Below are positions 42,341 through 51,569 of a stretch of 64,000 nucleotides of DNA, one piece after another. The notes below the pieces were generated by a model, which saw nothing but the letters and a program-made list of their open reading frames with translations, was not told the origin of the DNA and did not search any database. The translations under genes and the position numbers were made by a program. Source of the stretch: JAZKBN01 sp040388605. Its GTDB lineage: Bacteria; Bacteroidota; Bacteroidia; Cytophagales; Flexibacteraceae. Location: NCBI GenBank assembly GCA_040388605.1, contig JAZKBN010000073.1:8643-72642 (forward strand). Reading direction: 5' to 3'. Each line of letters starts with the position of its first letter. Within the stretch, counting starts at the first letter, position 1.

Positions 42341-43819
42341 CTATATACTTGTAACCTCTTTTTTATTTTTGTCGTGCTCCGCTTCTGCTTCCGCCAATGC
42401 GGCTTCCACAAGCAAACGGCGTTCTTCTTCTGCTTCCTCTTGTTTCCGAACAAGATTGTTTTGCTCGTTCCGCAGAATTTCCCATTTAACAACTTTTTCA
42501 CGGAAGCGGTGCCTGGCTATAAATGCTGTGTACCTGTTAGTGAAAAGAATTACCGGCCAATAAGTCATTCCAATGAAGGCAAATATGCCGGGTAAGTCTC
42601 CGCCTCTGAGCAGTGCCAGGGTACTGGCCATTATCATCCCCCTCATAATATACCCCAAGTTCGAGTCATATTTATCTGTAAACCTGTAAAGGCGGATAAA
42701 AATGATACCATAAATAATTCCGCATATTGCTATTCCGGGAGCGGCGCCTTCAGCCCAAAAAGTACCGTAAAGCGATGGCGAAATTCCAACAGTACCGCCT
42801 TTCATATTTTCAGTAAGTCCCAGCTTATTAATGTAAGATCCTAAAGGTTTACCCGGCCACCAGGCTCTTGGTATAGGGCGCATTAATATTTCAAGGTGCT
42901 CCATCCCGTATGAAAATGGAAGGTATTCCGGATATACCTGCATAATCATCATCATACCGTCAAGCATGTTTTCGTCTTCACCTTTTTGAATCCGCTCATA
43001 AGCGGCTTCAACATTTGGCCAAAAGCCTGTTATATATTGCGTACTCGTACCTGCCTTTGTATTTCCGGCATAAGCAAACATAAGTGCTGCTAATGGGCCC
43101 AGAATACAATAAAGTAAAGTTTTTCTGATAGGCGGTACTTTACGAAGAGTCATTACGCCGAGTGCAATACTCCAGGATAAAAAGCCAAATCGGGCAATAG
43201 GGTTATAGCTTATGAATGCCGCAATTACCAGTAAGAAGGTAAAAAGCATTTTCCCGAATAATTCAGTTGTCCATGAAAACCCCTGGTAAACCAGGAATGT
43301 AAGTATGAGAATACCGCCGATACCCAAGCTAAACATTTGAGAATAAGCTGATATACCAAAGGCGGCAGAATTACCTGCCTCCATTTGTGAGTATGTGTAG
43401 CTAGTAGTTGCAAGGTTTAGTATAAAGAAAATACCGAATAATGATAAAATGTACATCCTTTGTTTCCTAATGAATTTAAAGAACACAACAGAATCATCTT
43501 TTTTAGTAATGTCTTTACCTGTACTGTTTAATGCTGCATACGTTACTGTTAAAGCAGTTGTCCCTAAAGCCATCATATTTAAAGCGGCAAGGGCAATTGA
43601 GTGATTCATTACAAAAATATCCCGTGCATATCTAACATATACATAAGTGCCGGCGCTATCTATTTCAACCTGTTGATATCTTTTATAACAACTTGAGTAA
43701 AAGAAATATACTATTAATAGCAGGAATTCATCGTTAAACCTATAAAAATTATATACAGCCACCACCGCAATAAAAATGGTGATGTACCCGATAGTTTCAA
43801 ATGAAAGAAGGATATCCAT
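42341..43819 (-). CDS. Wzy-like O-antigen/oligosaccharide repeat-unit polymerase
   Basis: 492-residue polytopic inner-membrane protein with about twelve hydrophobic segments. The long periplasmic loop carries RPIPRAWWPGKPLG, the motif style of O-antigen polymerase family proteins, which join lipid-linked repeat units in the periplasm. The C-terminal ~45 residues are a charged coiled coil (VRKQEEAEEERRLLVEAALA) on the cytoplasmic side, unusual for the family. A Wzx-like flippase gene is 3 kb away on the other strand, beyond carB. Confidence 0.78.
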   Translation of the reverse strand: MDILLSFETIGYITIFIAVVAVYNFYRFNDEFLLLIVYFFYSSCYKRYQQVEIDSAGTYVYVRYARDIFVMNHSIALAALNMMALGTTALTVTYAALNSTGKDITKKDDSVVFFKFIRKQRMYILSLFGIFFILNLATTSYTYSQMEAGNSAAFGISAYSQMFSLGIGGILILTFLVYQGFSWTTELFGKMLFTFLLVIAAFISYNPIARFGFLSWSIALGVMTLRKVPPIRKTLLYCILGPLAALMFAYAGNTKAGTSTQYITGFWPNVEAAYERIQKGEDENMLDGMMMIMQVYPEYLPFSYGMEHLEILMRPIPRAWWPGKPLGSYINKLGLTENMKGGTVGISPSLYGTFWAEGAAPGIAICGIIYGIIFIRLYRFTDKYDSNLGYIMRGMIMASTLALLRGGDLPGIFAFIGMTYWPVILFTNRYTAFIARHRFREKVVKWEILRNEQNNLVRKQEEAEEERRLLVEAALAEAEAEHDKNKKEVTSI

Positions 43820-44021
43820 ATTACCTAAATCTCAAATTTGTGGCAAAGCATAATAAGCCACGAATTTAAATTGCAGGAATTATTTATGATTAGAACCTGC
43901 TTTACAACTTAATACATATTTATATACAAAGATAACCGTTTACAGGCAATATTCGGCTTAAAATACCTTTTGCGCCTGAAAATGCATTAAATTGCGGCCG
44001 ATTTCTTTTTTCCCCCGTTCC

Positions 44022-46835
44022 ATGCCCAAAGATTCCGGTATCCGCTCTGTCCTGATTATAGGCAGCGGCCCCATTGTAATTGGCCAGGCCTGCGAGTTTG
44101 ATTACGCAGGTTCGCAGGCTGCCCGCTCTTTGCGGGAAGAAGGTATTGAGGTAGTGCTTATTAACAGCAACCCGGCCACTATTATGACCGACCCTGTTAC
44201 CGCAGACCATGTTTACCTTAGGCCTCTCGAAAAAAAATACATTCGGGAAATTCTTGAAAACCATAAAATTGATGCCGTACTGCCCACCATGGGTGGCCAA
44301 ACTGCGCTGAACCTTGCAATAGAATGCGATAAGGCAGGCATTTGGAAAAAGTACGGGGTGAAAATTATTGGTGTGGATATTAAAGCCATTGAGACAACCG
44401 AAGACCGGGAACTTTTCCGGATGAAGATGATCGAGATAGGCGTTAATGTTTGCAAAGGCTCTGCTGCCAGGAGTTTTCTTGAAGGCAAAGAAATAGCCCA
44501 GGAAATTGGCTTTCCCTTGGTAATACGACCAAGCTATACATTAGGCGGAACCGGTGGAGGTTTTGTGGAACGTCCGGAGGATTTCGATAAGGCACTGAGT
44601 GCCGGCTTGCACGCCAGCCCCATACACGAGGTTTTGGTTGAGCAAAGTATAATGGGTTGGAAAGAGTACGAGCTTGAGCTCCTGCGCGATGCCGATGCCA
44701 ATATAATTATCATCTGCACCATCGAGAATTTTGACCCGATGGGTATTCATACCGGGGATTCAATTACAGTGGCTCCTGCCATGACCCTGCCTGATACCAC
44801 TTACCAGCACATGCGTGACCTGGCCATTCGCATGATGAATGGTATCGGGCAGTTTGCCGGTGGCTGTAACGTACAGTTTGCAGTTAATCCTGTCGATGAT
44901 ATGATCGTCGGTATTGAGATTAACCCGCGTGTTTCCAGGTCTTCTGCTTTGGCGAGTAAGGCAACAGGTTACCCGATTGCCAAAATTGCGGCCAAGCTGG
45001 CCATTGGCTACAGGCTGCACGAACTCAATAACCAAATCACGAAAACAACCTCGGCATGTTTCGAACCGGCGCTTGATTACGTAATTGTAAAAATTCCCCG
45101 CTGGAATTTCGATAAGTTCAAAGGTGCCGACCGTAAGCTTGGCCTGCAAATGAAATCTGTCGGCGAGGTAATGGGCATAGGCGCTAACTTCCAGGAGGCT
45201 TTGCAAAAGGCATGTCAATCACTGGAAATAGGCCGCAACGGACTTGGCGCCGACGGTAAAGAACTAACCAACCAGGCCGAAATAACACATAGTCTTAAAA
45301 ATCCCAGTTGGAACAGGCTATGGCATGTTTACGATGCCTTCCTCCTGGGTATGAGCCTGCAAAATATCCACAACCTGACTAAGATAGATAAATGGTTCCT
45401 GAGCCAGGTTGAAGAGCTGGCTCTTTTGGAAAAGGATATACGAAAATATAACCTTGATACCCTGCCTGATGAACTATTGCGCAATGCCAAGCACCGCGGT
45501 TATGCCGACAGGCAGATAGCCCACATGCTGGGTTGTTGGGAAAGTGAAGTTTTCAGGAAGCGCGATAATCTGGGAATTCGGCGAGTGTTTAAAATGGTAG
45601 ATACCTGTGCCGCAGAATTCGAGGCCCAGACTCCGTACTATTACAGCACATTCGGTTCTGAGAATGAAAGTATAAAGTCCGACAAAAAGAAAATAGTTGT
45701 TCTCGGCAGCGGTCCTAACCGAATAGGGCAGGGCATTGAGTTTGATTACAGTTGTGTACACGGGGTTTTGGCTGCGAAAGAATGCGGCTACGAAACCATT
45801 ATGATCAACTGTAACCCTGAAACCGTAAGTACCGATTTCGACATTGCTGATAAGCTTTATTTCGAGCCGGTTTTCTGGGAACATTTGTACGAAATTATTC
45901 GCCATGAAGAGCCTGAAGGTGTAATAGTGCAGCTTGGCGGCCAAACAGCCCTGAAGCTTGCTGAAAAACTTGAACGTTACGGTATTAAAATCATCGGGAC
46001 AGGTTTCGCTGCCCTCGATTTGGCCGAAGACAGGGGCTCTTTCAGTAACCTGCTTAAAGACAATAACATACCATACCCGCAATTTGGGGTAATACAAAAT
46101 GCTGACCAGGCATTGGAGCTTGCCAAATCACTTGGCTTTCCATTGCTTGTTCGCCCAAGCTATGTGCTTGGCGGTCAAAGCATGAAAATTGTTATCAATC
46201 TCCAGGAACTTGAGCAGCATGCAGTTAACCTGCTTAATGCCTTCCCCGACGGAAAAGTGCTCTTAGATCACTTTCTAGAAAACGCCATTGAAGCTGAAGC
46301 TGATGCCATTTGCGACGGAACCGATGTTTACATAATCGGTATAATGGAGCATATAGAACCTGCGGGTATTCACAGTGGTGACAGCTACGCAGTTTTGCCC
46401 CCGTTTGACCTGAGCGCCAGTGTAATTGCTCAAATTGAAGATATAACCCGTCGTTTGGCGCTTAAGCTTGGTACAATCGGGCTTATTAATATCCAGTTCG
46501 CCATTAAAAACGAAGTGGTATATGTTATTGAAGCAAATCCCAGGGCTTCGCGTACTGTTCCGTTTATATGTAAGGCTTACAGGGAACCGTATGTAAACTA
46601 TGCAACACGGGTAATGTTGGGCCATAATAAGCTCGCTGATTTCGATTTCAAGCCCGTTAAAAAAGGTTACGCCATTAAGATACCGGTATTCAGCTTCAGC
46701 AAATTCCCTGATGTTGATAAGGAACTGGGGCCTGAAATGAAAAGCACCGGTGAAGCCATATACTTCATAGATGACCTTACCGACGATTACTTTACACAGG
46801 TATATGCCGAACGCAACCTGTATCTAAGCCGATAG
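44022..46835 (+). CDS. carB: Carbamoyl-phosphate synthase large chain, lacking the C-terminal allosteric domain
   Basis: 937 residues from ATG 44022 (MPKDSGIRSVLIIGSGPIV). It makes carbamoyl phosphate from glutamine-derived ammonia, bicarbonate and two ATP for arginine and pyrimidine synthesis. Two homologous ATP-grasp halves are clear: IIGSGPIVIGQACEFDYAG at the start and VLGSGPNRIGQGIEFDYSC near residue 560. Proteobacterial CarB (about 1070 residues) continues past KSTGE with a methylglyoxal-synthase-like regulatory domain; here the protein ends 26 residues later in VYAERNLYLSR. This short form is, to my recollection, usual in Bacteroidota. carA is not in the window. Confidence 0.95.
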   Translation: MPKDSGIRSVLIIGSGPIVIGQACEFDYAGSQAARSLREEGIEVVLINSNPATIMTDPVTADHVYLRPLEKKYIREILENHKIDAVLPTMGGQTALNLAIECDKAGIWKKYGVKIIGVDIKAIETTEDRELFRMKMIEIGVNVCKGSAARSFLEGKEIAQEIGFPLVIRPSYTLGGTGGGFVERPEDFDKALSAGLHASPIHEVLVEQSIMGWKEYELELLRDADANIIIICTIENFDPMGIHTGDSITVAPAMTLPDTTYQHMRDLAIRMMNGIGQFAGGCNVQFAVNPVDDMIVGIEINPRVSRSSALASKATGYPIAKIAAKLAIGYRLHELNNQITKTTSACFEPALDYVIVKIPRWNFDKFKGADRKLGLQMKSVGEVMGIGANFQEALQKACQSLEIGRNGLGADGKELTNQAEITHSLKNPSWNRLWHVYDAFLLGMSLQNIHNLTKIDKWFLSQVEELALLEKDIRKYNLDTLPDELLRNAKHRGYADRQIAHMLGCWESEVFRKRDNLGIRRVFKMVDTCAAEFEAQTPYYYSTFGSENESIKSDKKKIVVLGSGPNRIGQGIEFDYSCVHGVLAAKECGYETIMINCNPETVSTDFDIADKLYFEPVFWEHLYEIIRHEEPEGVIVQLGGQTALKLAEKLERYGIKIIGTGFAALDLAEDRGSFSNLLKDNNIPYPQFGVIQNADQALELAKSLGFPLLVRPSYVLGGQSMKIVINLQELEQHAVNLLNAFPDGKVLLDHFLENAIEAEADAICDGTDVYIIGIMEHIEPAGIHSGDSYAVLPPFDLSASVIAQIEDITRRLALKLGTIGLINIQFAIKNEVVYVIEANPRASRTVPFICKAYREPYVNYATRVMLGHNKLADFDFKPVKKGYAIKIPVFSFSKFPDVDKELGPEMKSTGEAIYFIDDLTDDYFTQVYAERNLYLSR

Positions 46836-46841
46836 CGATTC

Positions 46842-48113
46842 ATGCGATTCCTGCGAAATTCGCTGCCATCGCTTGGGTCGGTTACAATACGCGCCGCCGC
46901 CGCACTGCTTATGCAGAAGGCGGTGGCGCTTTATTTTGGCCCGGCCGGTATTGCATTGTTCGCCCATTTTCAAAATCTGACAGGCCTTTTTATTGCATTA
47001 CCCAACGACGGTGTAAACAGGGGCCTTATCAAACATGCCGCACCGGACGAAAGTAAAGCAAGCTTTAACACATGGTTTAAAGCAGGTCTTCTATGGAATT
47101 TTGCATGTTGGTTAATTGCCTGCCTTGTACTTTTTGTTTTTCGAAACTCCATACTTCGTGAGTTTTCAGCAAATTCAGATTTAAGAATATGGACTGCCTT
47201 ATTTTTTTGTTTCGAAGGCCTCTACCTGCTCCATTTGTATCTGATGGCAATAATGCTGGCCAGACTTGAAATAAAGCTCCAAACAGGATTTAACATTGCC
47301 GGCAGCCTTTTACAGCTTAGCCTTTTGTATTCAGCCTTACAATTCGGAAGTCTTGAATGGGTATTTATTGGTGTAGCGGCAGGGCAGGGCCTAATTGCTG
47401 CAGGCAGTTTTGCCTGGGCTTTTAATCAGGGTTTTTTCAAAGGTGTTTTAGCAAAAAGTATAAATTTAAAACCTGCTTTAAAGGGTATCGGGCGCTTTGT
47501 TCTGCTGGCATTGGTTATTGCAGCCTTCGGCCGCCTGGTCGATTTTTTTGTTAGGCAATATGCCATTAATCATTTTCAGGCTTACGAAACCGGCCTTTGG
47601 CAATCTGTTGTGAAACTAAGCGATGCTTACATGACACCTGTAACTGCCATAATCGGCACAGCGTTTTACCCGGCTGCATCCAATCTCATTAATAAACCTA
47701 AAGAATTACGCGCCTACCTCCGCGAAACTTTCAGGCTGGTTATCCCGGTTTCAATATTCGGACTTGTTCTTGTCTATTTTTTACGCGTTCCGCTGTTGGT
47801 TTTCCTGAACGATAATCGTTTTGCACCGGCTGCCTCACTTACACCCTTTCAATTAGCAGGCGATTTCTTTAAAATCATTTCTTATTTCCTTGCCAATATT
47901 TTGCTGGTAAGGTCAAAGCTAAAAACAACTGTTATTTTGGAAGCCGTTTCGGCAGGCTTATATCTTTTGGTAATTGCTCTTTTGATTCCGCGAATGGGAA
48001 CAGAAGGCTTTGTTGCCGCTCATTTTTGTAAATACATTGTCTATTGTTCTGCCTTAGTATTCATTGAGATCAAAAATTCCGACTCTTACAATGATGTTAC
48101 TAATCTTGGTTGA
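46842..48113 (+). CDS. Wzx-like polysaccharide flippase (O-antigen translocase)
   Basis: 423-residue inner-membrane protein with about 12 helices, opening with SLPSLGSVTIRAAAALLMQKAVALYFGPAGIALFAHFQN, the pattern of O-antigen/ECA lipid-linked repeat-unit translocases (MOP superfamily). It moves undecaprenyl-linked glycans to the periplasmic face for polymerisation. It begins six bases after the carB stop, so co-transcription is likely although the functions are unrelated. The Wzy-like polymerase upstream of carB on the opposite strand is a likely functional partner. Confidence 0.82.
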   Translation: MRFLRNSLPSLGSVTIRAAAALLMQKAVALYFGPAGIALFAHFQNLTGLFIALPNDGVNRGLIKHAAPDESKASFNTWFKAGLLWNFACWLIACLVLFVFRNSILREFSANSDLRIWTALFFCFEGLYLLHLYLMAIMLARLEIKLQTGFNIAGSLLQLSLLYSALQFGSLEWVFIGVAAGQGLIAAGSFAWAFNQGFFKGVLAKSINLKPALKGIGRFVLLALVIAAFGRLVDFFVRQYAINHFQAYETGLWQSVVKLSDAYMTPVTAIIGTAFYPAASNLINKPKELRAYLRETFRLVIPVSIFGLVLVYFLRVPLLVFLNDNRFAPAASLTPFQLAGDFFKIISYFLANILLVRSKLKTTVILEAVSAGLYLLVIALLIPRMGTEGFVAAHFCKYIVYCSALVFIEIKNSDSYNDVTNLG

Positions 48114-48216
48114 AAGCATAAATGTTTATTAAACACGGAATAGATTTGCCGGCATAGGATTTGGCCCTATACCGTAATCCGATATTGGATTTACATATCA
48201 CCAAAACCTTAATACA

Positions 48217-48678
48217 ATGGCCAACAAACTTGAAATATCCGTTCACGATTCTATTGACGCAAGCGTAAAAACTGTTTGGCGTGCACTCACTAAACCTGAA
48301 ATTGTGAAGCAGTATTTCTTTAACACCAATATGGTAACAGATTGGGTTGAGGGAAATCCCATTACCTGGCACGGAGAATGGCAGGGTAAATCTTACGAAG
48401 ACAAAGGAACTGTTTTAGAAGTTCTTCCTGAAAAACGTCTGAAATATACCTATTGGAGCTCCATGTCCGGCTTAGCGGATCGTCCTGAAAATTATGTGAG
48501 AGTTACTTTCGAACTGGAAGAGCATCACATGGGCGACCATAAAAAAACAAAGCTCACCATTACCCAGGATAATATTGAGGACGAGAAAATGGCTGAGCAC
48601 TCTAAAGACCAATGGAACAAAGTATTGCAAAGCATGCGTTTGCTCCTTGAGCCAAAACATGAAGATGTAACCCGTTGA
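48217..48678 (+). CDS. SRPBCC (AHSA1-like) domain protein
   Basis: 153-residue soluble helix-grip protein: VHDSIDASVKTVWRALTKPE opens the fold, then YFFNTNMVTDW, the strand WHGEWQGKSYEDKGTVLEV and the closing helix HSKDQWNKVLQSMRLLLEP. It resembles AHSA1-type START domains; the ligand is unknown. Unlike the copy at 23395 it has no adjacent ArsR regulator. A long perfect stem terminator follows. Confidence 0.83.
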   Translation: MANKLEISVHDSIDASVKTVWRALTKPEIVKQYFFNTNMVTDWVEGNPITWHGEWQGKSYEDKGTVLEVLPEKRLKYTYWSSMSGLADRPENYVRVTFELEEHHMGDHKKTKLTITQDNIEDEKMAEHSKDQWNKVLQSMRLLLEPKHEDVTR

Positions 48679-48684
48679 ATAAAT

Positions 48685-48734
48685 TTACATTAAAAATGAA
48701 GGCCGGTTTTAACCGGCCTTCATTTTTAATGTAA
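48685..48734. terminator. 50-base inverted repeat, bidirectional terminator
   Basis: A perfect 24-bp stem (48685-48708 with 48711-48734) with a two-base centre, including GAAGGCCGG/CCGGCCTTC and flanking A/T tracts (TAAAAATG, CATTTTTA). It separates the convergent SRPBCC and channel genes, and the A/T tracts would serve as U-tracts in both directions. Confidence 0.88.
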
Positions 48735-48748
48735 TGTAAAAACTATGG

Positions 48749-50440
48749 CTAACCTAATATCTGGCTGATTAGGCTTACTGAGAAAATACCGAGCAGGAAC
48801 CAACCTATTGCACCTTCGAGCACAACCAAATAGCGGGCGGCGCCTTTTGCCTGCATTTCACCATAGCCCAGGGTTACAAATGCGTTTACACTTAGTGCAA
48901 GGGCATTAAGCAGGCGCATTAGCAAGCCGGTAAGCAGAAACCAAAACAGGTATGCGAAAGTATAAATTGTCCATTGCCTGGTGTGTTTGCGGCCTTCTGA
49001 AACAGTTGGGTAAGGCACCTTAATTTTATTTAAGTAGCTGAAATACACAAACGTAGCTTTAAGCATAACATGGCCCACAGTATAAAGCGGCTGTGGCAAA
49101 ACATCTTTATGCGAGTTTGTTAAATCGAGCAGGGCCTTAAGCCTGCCCGTTTCGGCAGAAAATGGGGGCTGCTTTACAGTTTCATCTTCAAGCACCCCGG
49201 CACGGCTAAGCAGTTTTTCAAAAGCAGGCACCATACGCTTGGTACTCAGGTTATCGGTTTCCGAGGGGAAGATAAAATACAGCAATGAAAAAAACAGGAT
49301 GGTAAAAAAGGCGTAATATAAGCTTTGCACCGGGTCTGTGCCGTATTGGCAAAAGAATTTCAGAAAACGATTCATTTTCCAGGCAAAGAAAGTTTTAAGG
49401 GTTGGGTGTTGGTTATATGAATCCCAAAGCAAATGGGTTTCGTAATCGCGAATATCTATATAAACGCTGTTGGCAGCCTTAATATCGCCATGTGATTTCA
49501 GGAGACTGTGCAGGTTATATAAGGTTGTCATTAATGCCTTATAATTGCCGGTGTTGCTTATGTTTTTCTTATTATCCGGTATATAGGCAACATGGTCTTC
49601 AATAGCCGATGTAACCCGGTGTCTCACACTTTCGTAGTCTATACCTGAGGTTTTTTCATCATAGCTTACATCCCGTATTTCAATAAATTTTTTGAAGTAG
49701 CAGTTCAAAACAGAAAACTTGCCGGTAATATTAAGGTTTGCCAGCTGAACATCGCAAAAGAACCGGCAGTCTGAAAATTTAATTGATCGGCATTGTTGGT
49801 TTACAAGGCTTACCATGGCGGCGTTCGCTTCGAAAACACATTCCTGGAAAGTGAAGCTTTTTTCGCCGCTGCTGCCCGAAAATAAGGGGCTGTTTATAAA
49901 ACGGCAATTGTAAAACATCCTGCGCGAGGAAATACTTTCCTCAAGGTTGTCTATATTAATTTCCGAGTACCCTACATCGCCGTTTTTAAGAGACTCGAAA
50001 ATGCAGTCACCGAAAACCATGCCCCTGTCTCGGCAGTTGGCAAAGAACAGGCCGTTTATAAACCTGCATTTGTTAAAATACAGGCCTTTTATTATACACT
50101 TTTCAAATAGCACATTCTGCTGAAAGGTAATCAGGTTAAACTGGCCTATGTCTTCGAAAGTGACATTGGTAAATTTTAACGGTGCTCTTACTATCGCATT
50201 TTGAATAGGGTCCAGCGAAGAGCTTAGAATGTTAATTCCGCGCTTAACGTCGAAACTTTCCTTAACATTATCGTAAATGGTTACGTTTTCGAAAGTCATG
50301 GTATCATGTGCTTTCATTGCCGGAACCAAAATTTCGTCTATTCTGATTCTCTTGTTTCTTAATTGAGCCTGGATATTGTTGGCCTGGAACAGTAGGCCAA
50401 ACAAAAGAACAACCCTTAAAAATCCGGTAATTAAATACAT
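48749..50440 (-). CDS. Exported pentapeptide-like beta-helix protein with potassium-channel-like pore
   Basis: 563 residues. An N-terminal signal peptide (MYLITGFLRVVLLFGLLFQA ... QAQ) is followed by about 220 residues of Phe/Cys-rich repeats (FEKCIIKGLYFNKCRF, FYNCRFINSPLF, FQECVFEAN) that fit a right-handed quadrilateral beta-helix. After an alpha-helical linker there is a membrane segment near 365-385. The C-terminus holds a two-helix pore (WTIYTFAYLFWFLLTGLL and LVVLEGAIGWFLLGIFSVSL) with the selectivity-filter-like TLGYGE (523-528) between them. It looks like an Ion_trans_2 channel gated or modulated by a periplasmic beta-helix. Ligand unknown; a non-channel role cannot be excluded. Confidence 0.72.
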   Translation of the reverse strand: MYLITGFLRVVLLFGLLFQANNIQAQLRNKRIRIDEILVPAMKAHDTMTFENVTIYDNVKESFDVKRGINILSSSLDPIQNAIVRAPLKFTNVTFEDIGQFNLITFQQNVLFEKCIIKGLYFNKCRFINGLFFANCRDRGMVFGDCIFESLKNGDVGYSEINIDNLEESISSRRMFYNCRFINSPLFSGSSGEKSFTFQECVFEANAAMVSLVNQQCRSIKFSDCRFFCDVQLANLNITGKFSVLNCYFKKFIEIRDVSYDEKTSGIDYESVRHRVTSAIEDHVAYIPDNKKNISNTGNYKALMTTLYNLHSLLKSHGDIKAANSVYIDIRDYETHLLWDSYNQHPTLKTFFAWKMNRFLKFFCQYGTDPVQSLYYAFFTILFFSLLYFIFPSETDNLSTKRMVPAFEKLLSRAGVLEDETVKQPPFSAETGRLKALLDLTNSHKDVLPQPLYTVGHVMLKATFVYFSYLNKIKVPYPTVSEGRKHTRQWTIYTFAYLFWFLLTGLLMRLLNALALSVNAFVTLGYGEMQAKGAARYLVVLEGAIGWFLLGIFSVSLISQILG

Positions 50441-50494
50441 ATCAGTTTACTGAATTTACTTGTTGATGAAGGCATCACCTGAGTTCAGACCCGG

Positions 50495-50509
50495 AGATAT
50501 TATATCTCG
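50495..50509. promoter_or_regulatory. 15-base palindrome upstream of the channel gene
   Basis: GAGATAT-T-ATATCTC, a perfect inverted repeat with a single central base, 55 bases before the ATG of the channel gene on the minus strand. This is the size and position of a dimeric repressor or activator site; no matching regulator is identified. Confidence 0.4.
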
Positions 50510-50668
50510 TTCCAAACCGCTCTGGCGGTAATTTTATACTATTCCCGGAACTCAAATTTCTGAGAACCACAATATTTGGCAAATAAGGTTCAATTCACGC
50601 CATTGCAGCGTTTGCATTAATCATGCCGAAAGAAAATTGGTTCTTTATTTAATGCACTAAAAGTAAGG

Positions 50669-51511
50669 CTAAGGTTTCAGGCCTTGTACAGGGCTGTCTT
50701 TTTCCTTGGCAATGGTATTAAATACCAAGGTATCCATAATACCGGGTATAAATTTACTCAATAGGGCAGTAAGCTTACCCTGAAAACTAAGGATAATTGA
50801 TCGTTTACGACCAAGTACGGCATTTAGGGTTTCTGCAGCAACTTCATCAGGGCTCATCATTTTAGCCTCATCCNNNNNNNNNNTTGTTTCTCCAATGCTC
50901 TCTCCGCCTTTTCCCAAAGCCGTATTCCTGATATAGCTTGCTGTAAAGCCCGGGCAAACTGTAAGCACATTCACGTGCTGGTACATAAGCTCTGTGCGCA
51001 ATGCTTCTAAAAAACCATTCATAGCAAATTTACTTGCTGAATACCCGGTTCGGCCAGGCAAACCCCTGAAGCCTGCTATAGATGATATTCCCACAATGCT
51101 GCCCTTCGATTTGAGTATATAGGGCAGGCACGCATGTGTGGCATAAACAGTTCCGAAAAAATTAACTTCCATTAACTGCCTGATTACCTGCATATCGCAT
51201 TCCTGGAAAAGCGCACGCATACTCAACCCTGCATTATTTATGAGTATATCTATACCACCGAATTTTGATGCTGCAAATTGAGCCGTCTTAAAGTTGTCCT
51301 CTTCTTTTGAAGCATCGGCTATAAAGGGAGCATTTACTATACCTGCACTGCTGAGCTCTTTAGAGGCAGTGTCAAGTTTTCCTGAATCACGGCCTGTAAT
51401 TACAATGTTGGCTCCTTCGCGGCCGAATACAAAAGCCAACGATTTACCTATACCGCTGCTGCCGCCTGTTATAACTACCGTTTTTCCCTTTAATTTATTG
51501 CTGACCGACAT
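50669..51511 (-). CDS. Short-chain dehydrogenase/reductase, interrupted by a 10-N gap
   Basis: About 280 residues with the classical SDR layout: TGGSSGIG (residues 15-22) for NAD(P), NNAG at 92-95, catalytic Ser143/144, Tyr157 and Lys161 (GYSASK), then CPGFTAS. A hydrophobic C-terminal helix (LTALLSKFIPGIMDTLVF) resembles membrane-associated DHRS7-like SDRs. Ten N at 50874-50883 fall near residue 210; the frame is kept across them, but the true length is unknown, so about four residues are undetermined. The substrate is unknown. A 3-ketosphinganine-reductase-like role is conceivable in a sphingolipid maker but not supported by position. Confidence 0.85.
   Translation of the reverse strand: MSVSNKLKGKTVVITGGSSGIGKSLAFVFGREGANIVITGRDSGKLDTASKELSSAGIVNAPFIADASKEEDNFKTAQFAASKFGGIDILINNAGLSMRALFQECDMQVIRQLMEVNFFGTVYATHACLPYILKSKGSIVGISSIAGFRGLPGRTGYSASKFAMNGFLEALRTELMYQHVNVLTVCPGFTASYIRNTALGKGGESIGETXXXXDEAKMMSPDEVAAETLNAVLGRKRSIILSFQGKLTALLSKFIPGIMDTLVFNTIAKEKDSPVQGLKP
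50874..50883. other. Scaffold gap of 10 N inside the SDR gene
   Basis: Ten N interrupt the coding sequence between ESIGET and DEAKMM. The number is a placeholder; reading through keeps the frame, which suggests the real gap is small or fortuitously in phase. Confidence 0.98.
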
Positions 51512-51569
51512 TCAAAACTTGCTAATGAGCTGCTGTACTACTCCTTATGTTAATTTAAAGTTTTGTTAC

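Noticed and set aside
45474..46097. 207-codon antisense frame inside carB
   Set aside because: Shadow of the second synthetase half; no family features.
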